Origin: Alphaproteobacteria bacterium
Lineage (GTDB): Bacteria > Pseudomonadota > Alphaproteobacteria > Micavibrionales > Micavibrionaceae
Assembly (NCBI GenBank): GCA_030427765.1
Contig: JAUICS010000071.1
Coordinates: 1 to 6,800, forward strand
Length of the DNA: 6,800 bases
Reading direction: 5' to 3'
The notes beneath the pieces were generated by a model. It saw only the letters and a list, made by a program, of their open reading frames with translations, was not told where the DNA came from and ran no database searches. This document shows, one piece after another, positions 1 through 5,786 of the stretch; position 1 is the stretch's first letter; every line of letters starts with the position of its first letter. Position numbers and translations under genes: made by a program.

Positions 1-801
1 TATTTCTTTTAATAATGATGCATTAAACGTTATTTCATTAAGGCGGTTCTGTATTTCGTAGGCACGTTGCGGCACATCCGGACGGTATAGCGGGTTTACA
101 TGCACAATTAAAATATCGCGGCTATCCGTTTCATAAAACAGGGGGTATAGGGACGGGTTACCCATATACCCGCCATCCCAATAGTATTCATTGTCCACCT
201 CCACCGCCTGAAACAAAAACGGAAGGGCGGCGGATGCCATTAAAACGTCGGTTGTAATTTCATTATTTCCGAATACGCGGACCGTGTTGTGCCGTACATC
301 AGTGGCACTGACAAATAACTTTATACATTCGCAGGCGTGAATATCATCCATGTCTATAACGTCCTCAACCACGTCGCGCAGTATATTGATATTTGACGGG
401 TTAAAGTCATATGGCGACACCATGCGGCTTAACGTGTCGAAAAACGCGAAGCTCCACGAACTATCAAGGGACCATGTTTTCAGGAATGGGTTCAGCGCTA
501 GGGATAATTCAAAAGGCGATCTTTGCACGGGGCTGAAGAATGCGCCACTGTTCGAGGTTTTGCGCCAGAATTCATGTAATGTGTTTTTGGCCCCTTCGGT
601 GCCGCCGCGCGTGTATCCTTGCGCAAAGGCCGCTGCATTCATCGCCCCGGCAGATGTCGCGGTTATTGCTTCAACCTCCAAACGACTATCATCAAGTATG
701 GCATCAAGCACGCCCCATGTGAACGCGCCGTGTGCGCCGCCGCCCTGTAATGCCAGATTGATTTTTTTTATATTATTTTTTCGGCTGGATGTTTTTTTCA
801 T
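1..801 (-). CDS. Patatin-like phospholipase, N-terminal 267 codons (runs off left edge)
   Basis: Predicted lipid acyl hydrolase with the patatin Ser-Asp dyad, probably cytosolic or membrane-peripheral; substrate unknown. Translating the minus strand from the ATG at 799-801 gives an uninterrupted frame to base 1. Visible motifs are the oxyanion loop GGGAHG (residues 20-25), the nucleophile elbow ATSAGA with Ser50, and the WDGG box with Asp209. The stretch NRLNEITFNASLLKEI ends the visible part; this order and wording resemble the patatin family widespread in alphaproteobacteria. Oddity: the usual first Gly of GxSxG is Ala48. No Shine-Dalgarno sequence precedes this ATG. An in-frame ATG at 850-852 would add 17 residues, with a stop just upstream of it, but also lacks one; I prefer 801 because such proteins usually start shortly before the GGG loop. 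The C-terminus is outside the window. The family is clear; the physiological role is not. Confidence 0.88.
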   Translation of the reverse strand, partial: MKKTSSRKNNIKKINLALQGGGAHGAFTWGVLDAILDDSRLEVEAITATSAGAMNAAAFAQGYTRGGTEGAKNTLHEFWRKTSNSGAFFSPVQRSPFELSLALNPFLKTWSLDSSWSFAFFDTLSRMVSPYDFNPSNINILRDVVEDVIDMDDIHACECIKLFVSATDVRHNTVRVFGNNEITTDVLMASAALPFLFQAVEVDNEYYWDGGYMGNPSLYPLFYETDSRDILIVHVNPLYRPDVPQRAYEIQNRLNEITFNASLLKEI

Positions 802-865
802 ATGAATCTGAAAGGCTTGGATATCTTGTGCTTTGCAATACAACCATATCATTTTTTAGGGCGGA

Positions 866-893
866 TATGAAAAAAATATAAGTATTTTTCATA
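866..893. repeat. Inverted repeat TATGAAAAA-N10-TTTTTCATA, possible operator
   Basis: Perfect 9-base arms lie at 866-874 and 885-893, separated by 10 bases. Further copies of the same 9-mer occur at 942-950 (direct) and 794-802 (inverted, covering the patatin ATG). The copies flank both promoter candidates, which would fit a regulator binding site. The motif is mostly A and T, so it may be compositional. Confidence 0.4.
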
Positions 894-908
894 AAAAATT
901 ATTGACAA
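881..908 (-). promoter_or_regulatory. Candidate sigma-70-like promoter for the patatin gene
   Basis: Read on the minus strand, TTGTCA (908-903) is followed after 16 bases by AATACT (886-881), which matches four of six bases of the -10 consensus. Transcription would begin near 874, upstream of both possible patatin start codons. The -10 overlaps the right arm of the inverted repeat at 866-893. The region is so AT-rich that chance matches are likely. Confidence 0.3.
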
Positions 909-930
909 GTATGATGAAATTTTATACATA
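902..930 (+). promoter_or_regulatory. Candidate sigma-70-like promoter for the small orphan gene
   Basis: A perfect TTGACA (-35) lies at 902-907. A weak -10 follows: TACATA at 925-930 with a 17-base spacer, or TATACA at 923-928 with a 15-base spacer. Transcription would begin near 937, giving a leader of about 50 bases before the ATG at 989. The -35 overlaps that of the opposing promoter candidate, so the two directions may compete for polymerase. Confidence 0.4.
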
Positions 931-977
931 TACTTTTGTATTATGAAAAATTAAAAAATATTCATTTACATGTGTGT

Positions 978-982
978 GGGGA
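978..982 (+). promoter_or_regulatory. Ribosome binding site that decides the orphan gene start
   Basis: GGGGA sits 6 bases before the ATG at 989-991. It lies inside the frame that would start at the GTG at 974, so the ATG is the better start. The same 6-base spacing is seen before three other genes here (alr, the 2H phosphoesterase and the membrane protein). Confidence 0.6.
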
Positions 983-988
983 AAAAAA

Positions 989-1273
989 ATGAAAGAAGTC
1001 TATTACACCTATCGCGTTGGCGATAGTGAACCGTTTCATCTTATACCTGATAATGGTAGACGGATGTCAGATATAGAAGTTGATGTCGCAATATCGCACC
1101 GTGAAGGTGTTCCACTTGGAACCATTCGCTGGCATAAGGTATTTGCGGGGCCGGAGCGTTTTGTGAAGGCCGGATTATCAGATAAAATGGCGTGTTTAAG
1201 CGGCCTTATTTGTAATGATGATTTATGCAACGTTATTGATATGGCGGATGAGTTTACGAAGCGCTGCGCTTAA
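989..1273 (+). CDS. Small hypothetical protein, 94 aa
   Basis: I do not recognise this protein. It is the only plus-strand gene I can support. It starts at ATG 989 with a good Shine-Dalgarno sequence and has a plausible promoter upstream. It is predicted soluble, with no signal peptide or membrane segment. The N-terminus is aromatic (MKEVYYTYRVGD), the middle carries the segment GTIRWHKVFAGPERF, and the C-terminal third has four cysteines (69, 75, 80, 93). Three of these fall within 12 residues, possibly for metal binding or disulfides, although the spacing matches no zinc motif I know. Its last 20 bases overlap the alr 3' end tail to tail, so no space remains for a terminator between them. 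A longer version from GTG 974 (99 aa) is possible but would begin before the ribosome binding site. The start signals argue that it is real; the function is unknown. Confidence 0.65.
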   Translation: MKEVYYTYRVGDSEPFHLIPDNGRRMSDIEVDVAISHREGVPLGTIRWHKVFAGPERFVKAGLSDKMACLSGLICNDDLCNVIDMADEFTKRCA

Positions 1274-2387
1274 GAGCCAGAACATTTTTTTCGTAACGAT
1301 TTCCGATAGATGTCAGGATTTCATATCCGATTGTACCGGCATTATCCGCCAAATCATCAGGCGATTGATATTTGGAAATAATATCAAGATAGTCGCCTTG
1401 GTGCGGGGGTGCAATGTCATCGGGCAGTGCCGATATATCTACTGTTATCAAATCCATTGATACACGGCCAAGTATGGGGCATGCGTGTCCCTGCCAGTAT
1501 ACATTGCCGTTATTGCTAAGTGCCCGGTGGATACCGTCTGCATAACCCAGTGCAAGTGTGCACGTTGCCATATTTTTCTTACAGGCGTACGTCGCGCCGT
1601 AGCCGATTGTATGTCCTTGAGATGCCTGCCGTACTTGTAATACACGTGCCTGAAGCGTTATAACCCTACGCATAGGTGATGCGGTGTGGGGCGCAGGATT
1701 TAGGCCATATAGGCACATACCAGGACGAACCATATCCATGTGATGTCTATTGTCCAGAAATACACCGAATGAGTTCGCCAGACTTTTGCGTACGTTCTGA
1801 AAACGTGCGCAGATGTCTTTAAAGATCGTGTATTGTCGTTCGTTTAATTCGTGGCCAGGTTCGTCCGCGCAGGCGAAGTGACTTAATATGTCGGACACTT
1901 TAATATTTGGAAAATCTTGCGCAATCAATTTGGCAGAAAATATATCTTTTTCGGTGTCATCGACGCCCAAACGATTCATACCAGTATCAAAATGAATGGC
2001 GGCGTGTGGGCGTTTGTCCGGCGGAATCGATGCAAGTGCATGGTTCCAGTGTGTCATATCCTCGATATTGCTTAAGACGGGGCAAATATTATGGGCAACA
2101 TATTCATCTATATGATCATGCCAAAACCCTTGGAACATAAAAATTGCGGGCGATGGGCCGATAGTGTTGCGGAGGTATATGGCCTCATCCAATGTGGCAA
2201 CAAAATATGTCTGGCAATCCTCGGCCGTGAATGCGTCAATAACGTTATCAATACCTAATCCGTATGCGTTCGCCTTTACAACACCGCTGAATTGGCAGTG
2301 CGGACCGATCTTATCTTTTATAATACGTATGTTGTCGCGGACGGCGTTCTGGTCGATTGTCAGGATGGCGGGATATGGCGATGACAC
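1254..2387 (-). CDS. alr: Alanine racemase
   Basis: PLP-dependent enzyme converting L-alanine to D-alanine for peptidoglycan; cytosolic. From the GTG start it has 377 residues, normal for the family. The N-terminal barrel carries the PLP-binding VVKANAYGLG with Lys38. Further motifs are HFDTGMNRLG (Arg139), MVRPGMCLYGLNP (219-231), the catalytic-tyrosine box TIGYGATY (Tyr263), GYADG (291-295), GRVSMD (Met311-Asp312) and the C-terminal YEILTSIGNR. All key residues appear intact. A longer reading from 2471 would overlap dnaB by 74 bases; the GTG at 2385-2387 is better because AGGGGA lies 6 bases upstream and the mature-like sequence begins just before the first strand (AILTIDQNAV). It follows dnaB after 10 untranslated bases, an operon order common in alphaproteobacteria. 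The radA gene often found next is absent. Confidence 0.96.
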   Translation of the reverse strand: MSSPYPAILTIDQNAVRDNIRIIKDKIGPHCQFSGVVKANAYGLGIDNVIDAFTAEDCQTYFVATLDEAIYLRNTIGPSPAIFMFQGFWHDHIDEYVAHNICPVLSNIEDMTHWNHALASIPPDKRPHAAIHFDTGMNRLGVDDTEKDIFSAKLIAQDFPNIKVSDILSHFACADEPGHELNERQYTIFKDICARFQNVRKSLANSFGVFLDNRHHMDMVRPGMCLYGLNPAPHTASPMRRVITLQARVLQVRQASQGHTIGYGATYACKKNMATCTLALGYADGIHRALSNNGNVYWQGHACPILGRVSMDLITVDISALPDDIAPPHQGDYLDIISKYQSPDDLADNAGTIGYEILTSIGNRYEKNVLALKRSAS

Positions 2388-2393
2388 GTTTTG

Positions 2394-2399
2394 TCCCCT
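2394..2399 (-). promoter_or_regulatory. alr ribosome binding site overlapping the dnaB stop
   Basis: On the minus strand AGGGGA lies 6 bases before the GTG start at 2387 and overlaps the TAG stop of dnaB (2398-2400). This fixes the alr start and suggests that ribosomes ending dnaB reinitiate on alr. Confidence 0.75.
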
Positions 2400-3906
2400 A
2401 ATCACGATGAAGGGATTCAAATAATGTAAAGTTCGGGTTGAAGAACAACTGCGCCGTGCCGATAGGACCATGCCGCTGCTTTGCTATAATACATTCGGCA
2501 ACATTATGGATGCTATTCATCCTGTCCTGCCATTGCAGCATTTTTTCAGTTTCTTCTTCGTTTGGTTTGGTTCGTTCCAGATAATATTCTTCACGGTAAA
2601 CGAACATAACAACATCGGCATCCTGCTCGATCGAGCCGGATTCACGAAGGTCGGAAAGCTGCGGACGTTTATCCTCACGCTGCTCAACCGCACGTGAAAG
2701 CTGCGACAACGCAAGTACGGGGACATTTAATTCCTTTGCAAGCGCCTTAAGTCCACGTGTAATTTCCGATACCTCGAGAACACGGTTTTCGGAGGATTGG
2801 CGTGATCCGCTACCGCGCAGAAGCTGAAGGTAGTCGACAACGATCAGCCCCAATCCGTGCTGACGTTTTAAACGGCGGCAACGGGAACGAACGGCACTGA
2901 TTGACAATGCCGGTGTATCATCAATGTATAATGGTACCTGACTTAAAACGTGACTGGCCTGAACAAAGGCTTTGAAATCATCTTCTTTAAGCTGTCCTTT
3001 CCTAATCAAATGCCCTGGAATACGGGCTTGTCCGGATAAAATACGTGTGGCGAGCTGGTCACTCGACATCTCGAGCGAGAACATACCGGTAATCGCCCCT
3101 TCTTTACCGCCCGATTCGGCAAATGCCTTGGCCGCGTTAAAGGCTAGGGTGGTTGCCAGTGCCGTTTTACCCATGGATGGTCGACCCGCCAGGATCAGAA
3201 GGTCGGATGAGTGCAAACCGCCGAGCAGGTTATCAAGATCATCCAGACGCGTTGGAACACCAGAAATATGGCTGTCGGATTTAAATGCCTTTTCGGCCAG
3301 TTCAACGGCTTCACGCACGGCATCGCGCATTGTAACGAAACTACCGCCTGATACGCCGTCTTCGGATAGTTCAAACAGCTTGCCTTCTGCCGTTTCAACA
3401 ATGTCGGATGCGGAACTTTCAAGGTTCTGGTCAAAAGACTGATTAACAACACCTTCACCAATCTGGATAAGCTCGCGCCGGATAAACAGTTCATATATGA
3501 TGTTAGCGTAATCAACGGCATTGATGACGGTAATAACGCTTTCGGCAAGGTCGTTTAAATATTCGGAACCGCCAACGGCACTTAACGAATCGTCGTTTTC
3601 AAAATATCCTTTTAATGTTACGGCGGAGGCCTCCTGCCCGCGATCATTCAGTTTTTGAATGGCCTGAAATATTTTCTGGTGTGCGGGAAAGAAAAAATGA
3701 TCAGCCTTAACGATATCGGCAATACGCTCGAGTGTACGGTTATCAATGAGTATGGCGCCAAGCAGGCCTTGCTCCGCCTCGATATTCCGCGGCAAAGCAC
3801 GCTGAATTGTTTGCGAAACGGCCGCATCCTCACCCCTTTCATTCGCTTTGGCAGGGGTGTTGATTTGGTGTGGTGCGGCGTCCGGATATAATTCGTCAAT
3901 TGTCAT
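2398..3906 (-). CDS. dnaB: Replicative DNA helicase DnaB
   Basis: Hexameric ATP-driven helicase that unwinds DNA at the replication fork and works with primase. From the ATG at 3904-3906 it has 502 residues, usual for the family. The N-terminal helical domain begins at about residue 37 (LPRNIEAEQGLLGAILID). After the linker come the RecA-like motifs: Walker A GRPSMGKT (241-248, Lys247), the FSLEMS segment (276-281), Walker B LIVVDYLQLL (Asp358), QLSRAVEQR (402-410) and the C-terminal motif DLRESGSIEQDADVV (419-433). No intein interrupts it. The first 35 or so residues are a polar, poorly conserved extension. Neither this ATG nor the in-frame TTG at 3931-3933, which would give 511 residues, has a Shine-Dalgarno sequence, so the exact start is uncertain. 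It heads the dnaB-alr unit. Confidence 0.96.
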   Translation of the reverse strand: MTIDELYPDAAPHQINTPAKANERGEDAAVSQTIQRALPRNIEAEQGLLGAILIDNRTLERIADIVKADHFFFPAHQKIFQAIQKLNDRGQEASAVTLKGYFENDDSLSAVGGSEYLNDLAESVITVINAVDYANIIYELFIRRELIQIGEGVVNQSFDQNLESSASDIVETAEGKLFELSEDGVSGGSFVTMRDAVREAVELAEKAFKSDSHISGVPTRLDDLDNLLGGLHSSDLLILAGRPSMGKTALATTLAFNAAKAFAESGGKEGAITGMFSLEMSSDQLATRILSGQARIPGHLIRKGQLKEDDFKAFVQASHVLSQVPLYIDDTPALSISAVRSRCRRLKRQHGLGLIVVDYLQLLRGSGSRQSSENRVLEVSEITRGLKALAKELNVPVLALSQLSRAVEQREDKRPQLSDLRESGSIEQDADVVMFVYREEYYLERTKPNEEETEKMLQWQDRMNSIHNVAECIIAKQRHGPIGTAQLFFNPNFTLFESLHRD

Positions 3907-3933
3907 GGGGTGTACGCTATCAAATCTCGGCAA

Positions 3934-3942
3934 GGTGGATAA
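3934..3942 (-). promoter_or_regulatory. DnaA-box-like 9-mer upstream of dnaB
   Basis: On the minus strand this reads TTATCCACC, one base away from the consensus DnaA box TTATCCACA. It lies 27 bases before the ATG and directly before the alternative TTG start. A single box in a helicase gene leader could allow replication-linked control, but one near-match can occur by chance. Confidence 0.3.
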
Positions 3943-3958
3943 GCGTTATTGCATGCAC

Positions 3959-3988
3959 AGTATGTGAATAGCGGGGACAATTGTGCAA
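3959..3988 (-). promoter_or_regulatory. Weak promoter candidate for dnaB-alr
   Basis: TTGCAC (3988-3983) and CATACT (3964-3959) are separated by 18 bases on the minus strand; the -10 matches four of six consensus bases and the -35 only three. The palindrome ACAATTGT (3977-3984) overlaps the -35 and TGCATGCA (3950-3957) lies just downstream. The gap 3907-3998 holds no gene. The nearest upstream gene runs the same way, so read-through is also possible. Confidence 0.25.
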
Positions 3989-3998
3989 TGTTGTTTAT

Positions 3999-4814
3999 TT
4001 AGAGGCCTAACGGTATGGCGTCCAAAATACGATAACGGCTGCCGCGCTGAAACGGCTGCCCTTTATTATCAGGATTTATGCCGCCCTTCAAATTGTCAGG
4101 ATGGTCATCATGGGTGTGCGGCAAAGTTGTCGCAAGAAAGATATGGTCAACCATAAATGATTCGGATTGAACATCTTCGTGTTCATGGGCGAAGTTTTCA
4201 ATGTCTTTCAAATATTCGCCTGGCCCTACACCAAGCGTTGCATGCGGGTTAAAGGCATGGGGTTCGTATCCGTATGAAAATCCGTAATGTTTCAAGTGTC
4301 CTGCTAATGTACGGTGGATGCTGCGGCATAGCTGTACGCCGACGGTATTTAACATCGCAACCAGAACGGTTGGTTTGGTTTTGCGTTTCGGGTTGGCCTC
4401 GTATCCCGGGTAAATAAAGGTACCGAATGTGCCAATCCCGTCGAATCGTACTTCACGAGGCTTAATGTCCTTTACCGCCTCGCGGAATATTTTTTTAATG
4501 CTACTTACTTGTGATGCCGGAACCTCACCTAAGAATGCGATGGAAATGTGCAGTTCATTGAGGTTTTGTGGGGTCCATGGACTTTTCATACCGTCCAGTA
4601 TTGTATTCAGGTCCGGTATATTTTGTTTTTTTGCAAGTTCGCGCATTTCGTCCTGCGCAACGGCACGCCCACGGTCAATGAATTCATCAACCAGCGGCCT
4701 GTAACCGTCCACAATGCGGTGATAATCAGATGTTTTTGGATTTGGTCCCACAAATGCCCAAAGCTTAACCAAGGGCTCGTTGGGTGCACGCCTCCTCTTG
4801 CGTCCTTTACCCAT
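3999..4814 (-). CDS. 2H phosphoesterase, LigT/ThpR-like (2'-5' RNA ligase family)
   Basis: Predicted 2H-superfamily enzyme; characterised relatives hydrolyse 2',3'-cyclic phosphates on RNA or act on 2'-5' linkages. It has 271 residues. The two HxS/T signatures are LHISIAFLGEV (His89, Ser91) and NPHATLGVG (His191, Thr193), and the C-terminal SRYRILDAIPL resembles the usual end of the family. It is longer than the roughly 180-200 residues typical: a basic start (MGKGRKRRR) and about 50 charged residues lie between the first strand (LVKLWAFVGP) and the first His motif, and a His/Asp-rich insert (about 232-250) precedes the last strand. The start is well supported: AGGGAA at 4821-4826 lies 6 bases upstream. 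It sits between the secretion pair and dnaB on the same strand, with gaps of 78 and 92 bases. Fold assignment is fairly safe; the true substrate is unknown. Confidence 0.82.
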   Translation of the reverse strand: MGKGRKRRRAPNEPLVKLWAFVGPNPKTSDYHRIVDGYRPLVDEFIDRGRAVAQDEMRELAKKQNIPDLNTILDGMKSPWTPQNLNELHISIAFLGEVPASQVSSIKKIFREAVKDIKPREVRFDGIGTFGTFIYPGYEANPKRKTKPTVLVAMLNTVGVQLCRSIHRTLAGHLKHYGFSYGYEPHAFNPHATLGVGPGEYLKDIENFAHEHEDVQSESFMVDHIFLATTLPHTHDDHPDNLKGGINPDNKGQPFQRGSRYRILDAIPLGL

Positions 4815-4881
4815 AATATATTCCCTGACACGACTTATTATTTATTTTTGCGGATAGATTAGCATGTTTACATACATGCAG

Positions 4882-4898
4882 GAATAGAAAAACTATTC
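4882..4898. repeat. Small perfect hairpin at the end of the membrane protein gene
   Basis: GAATAG and CTATTC form a 6-base stem with a five-base loop. On the minus strand the left arm contains the TAG stop. A second 6-base stem (GCATGT/ACATGC, 4862-4879) follows 2 bases later. Neither stem is G+C-rich and no U-run follows, so I do not call a terminator; the tandem stems could slow 3' decay. Confidence 0.35.
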
Positions 4899-5786
4899 GA
4901 TGTATAGATCAGCAAGATTTGATGGGAATGCGCCGGGCAACGTAAGGTCTGGTGGGTTTTCCAGTAGCACCGGAATGGTTTTGTTGAAATGGTTAATGCG
5001 GTCCTGACTAACCGGCAGTAGGTTATGTATAACCTTATCCAGTGCAAGTTGCCCCTGCGGCGGTGGCTGGCCAACCGCGGCGGCCAGTTTGCCAAGATCC
5101 TCAGGCGTTGCAAGCTCATTTACCTCCTCTTTCAAGAAGGCCAGTAATATCGGCAGGTTTACACCGGCGGCGTTTGCCCAGGCATCAATTGTAATGGACG
5201 GTTGCTGTAAAAGCTCGCCTTCCGGACCGTATTGTGCCTGTTTGAGAATATTACGAATCCATTCGCGTGCTGCGCCTGAAACCTCCATTTTGAAATTACA
5301 TTCCATGCGGCTGGAACGGAATTGGCCGAATGAATCCAGATGTGTAAAGTGAATGCGGACATAGCCGCCTTGTTCCCGCACTTCGGATACTTTCAGTGTT
5401 AGGGGGTAATCGAGAGTCAATTCCAGAAATACCTTACACATGCCGTAACGGATTGTTCCTTTTGCCTGCTGACACGACACAATGATGATAAGAATGATAA
5501 AGACCGCACCGCCCGCAATAGATGCCCAAAGCTGGATTTTCTTTTTAAGAGCCTCCTTGCGCATTTGCTCGAGCTCTTCCAGCGTTGGGCCGTCGTCATC
5601 GTCTTTCGGGTTACGGATGTTTTCAAGGATGCTTTCGCGGACATCAAAGCTTGGTGCCTTGGCGGCAGGGGCGTTTGAATAATCGCCAACCAATCCGTCA
5701 TCTGCAGAGGACTCGGAATCTTCAGGTTTGGAAGGATCTAGTGGGTCTGACGGCGGTTTGTTTGGGTCATCATTGTCGTCCGTCAT
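4893..5786 (-). CDS. Bitopic inner-membrane protein coupled to IcmB/DotO, possible type IVB secretion component
   Basis: I do not recognise a named family. The 297 residues show a proline/acid-rich cytoplasmic tail (1-65), a short charged helix ending in basic residues (EALKKK, 78-83), one membrane segment (about 84-105) and a predicted periplasmic part (106-297). Within the latter, a compact block from Tyr114 to about Phe165 has two cysteines (117, 163) that could form a disulfide; a helical region and a proline-rich end (about 240-285) follow. The ATG overlaps the stop of the DotO gene as ATGA, with AAGGA 6 bases upstream, so translation is coupled. One-pass proteins with acidic tails, such as DotF/IcmG, occur in type IVB systems, but I cannot align it to any of them. 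Residues 102-105 (IVSC) resemble a lipobox, preceded by an internal Met75. Role in secretion is inferred from context only. Confidence 0.85.
   Translation of the reverse strand: MTDDNDDPNKPPSDPLDPSKPEDSESSADDGLVGDYSNAPAAKAPSFDVRESILENIRNPKDDDDGPTLEELEQMRKEALKKKIQLWASIAGGAVFIILIIIVSCQQAKGTIRYGMCKVFLELTLDYPLTLKVSEVREQGGYVRIHFTHLDSFGQFRSSRMECNFKMEVSGAAREWIRNILKQAQYGPEGELLQQPSITIDAWANAAGVNLPILLAFLKEEVNELATPEDLGKLAAAVGQPPPQGQLALDKVIHNLLPVSQDRINHFNKTIPVLLENPPDLTLPGAFPSNLADLYIE

Larger units (their letters stand above)
802..988. other. AT-rich divergent intergenic region
   Basis: This gap separates the divergent patatin gene (minus) and the small orphan gene (plus). It is much richer in A and T than the flanking genes. 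It holds back-to-back promoter candidates sharing TTGACAA at 902-908 and several copies of TATGAAAAA in both orientations. If the patatin gene uses its upstream ATG at 850-852, the gap shrinks to 853-988. I see no convincing gene in it. Confidence 0.6.

Noticed and set aside
350..805. Plus-strand 151-codon open frame
   Set aside because: It lies opposite the patatin gene, whose minus-strand translation carries all catalytic motifs; the plus frame shows no recognisable domain.
1259..1291. AAGCG-CTG-CGCTT hairpin followed by seven Ts, as a terminator for the small plus-strand gene
   Set aside because: The stem has only 5 pairs with a 3-base loop, and the T-run begins 13 bases after the stem, too far for an intrinsic terminator. 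The Ts are also lysine/asparagine codons of alr.
2388..2471. Longer alr beginning inside dnaB
   Set aside because: The added 28 residues come from the dnaB coding end, while GTG 2387 has a strong, well-spaced ribosome binding site.
2972..3442. Plus-strand 156-codon open frame inside dnaB
   Set aside because: It is serine/arginine-rich in the way expected of a complement shadow and overlaps the conserved helicase core.
4862..4898. Tandem small hairpins as a terminator of the DotO operon
   Set aside because: Stems are 6 pairs and AT-rich, with no U-run after them on the minus strand.
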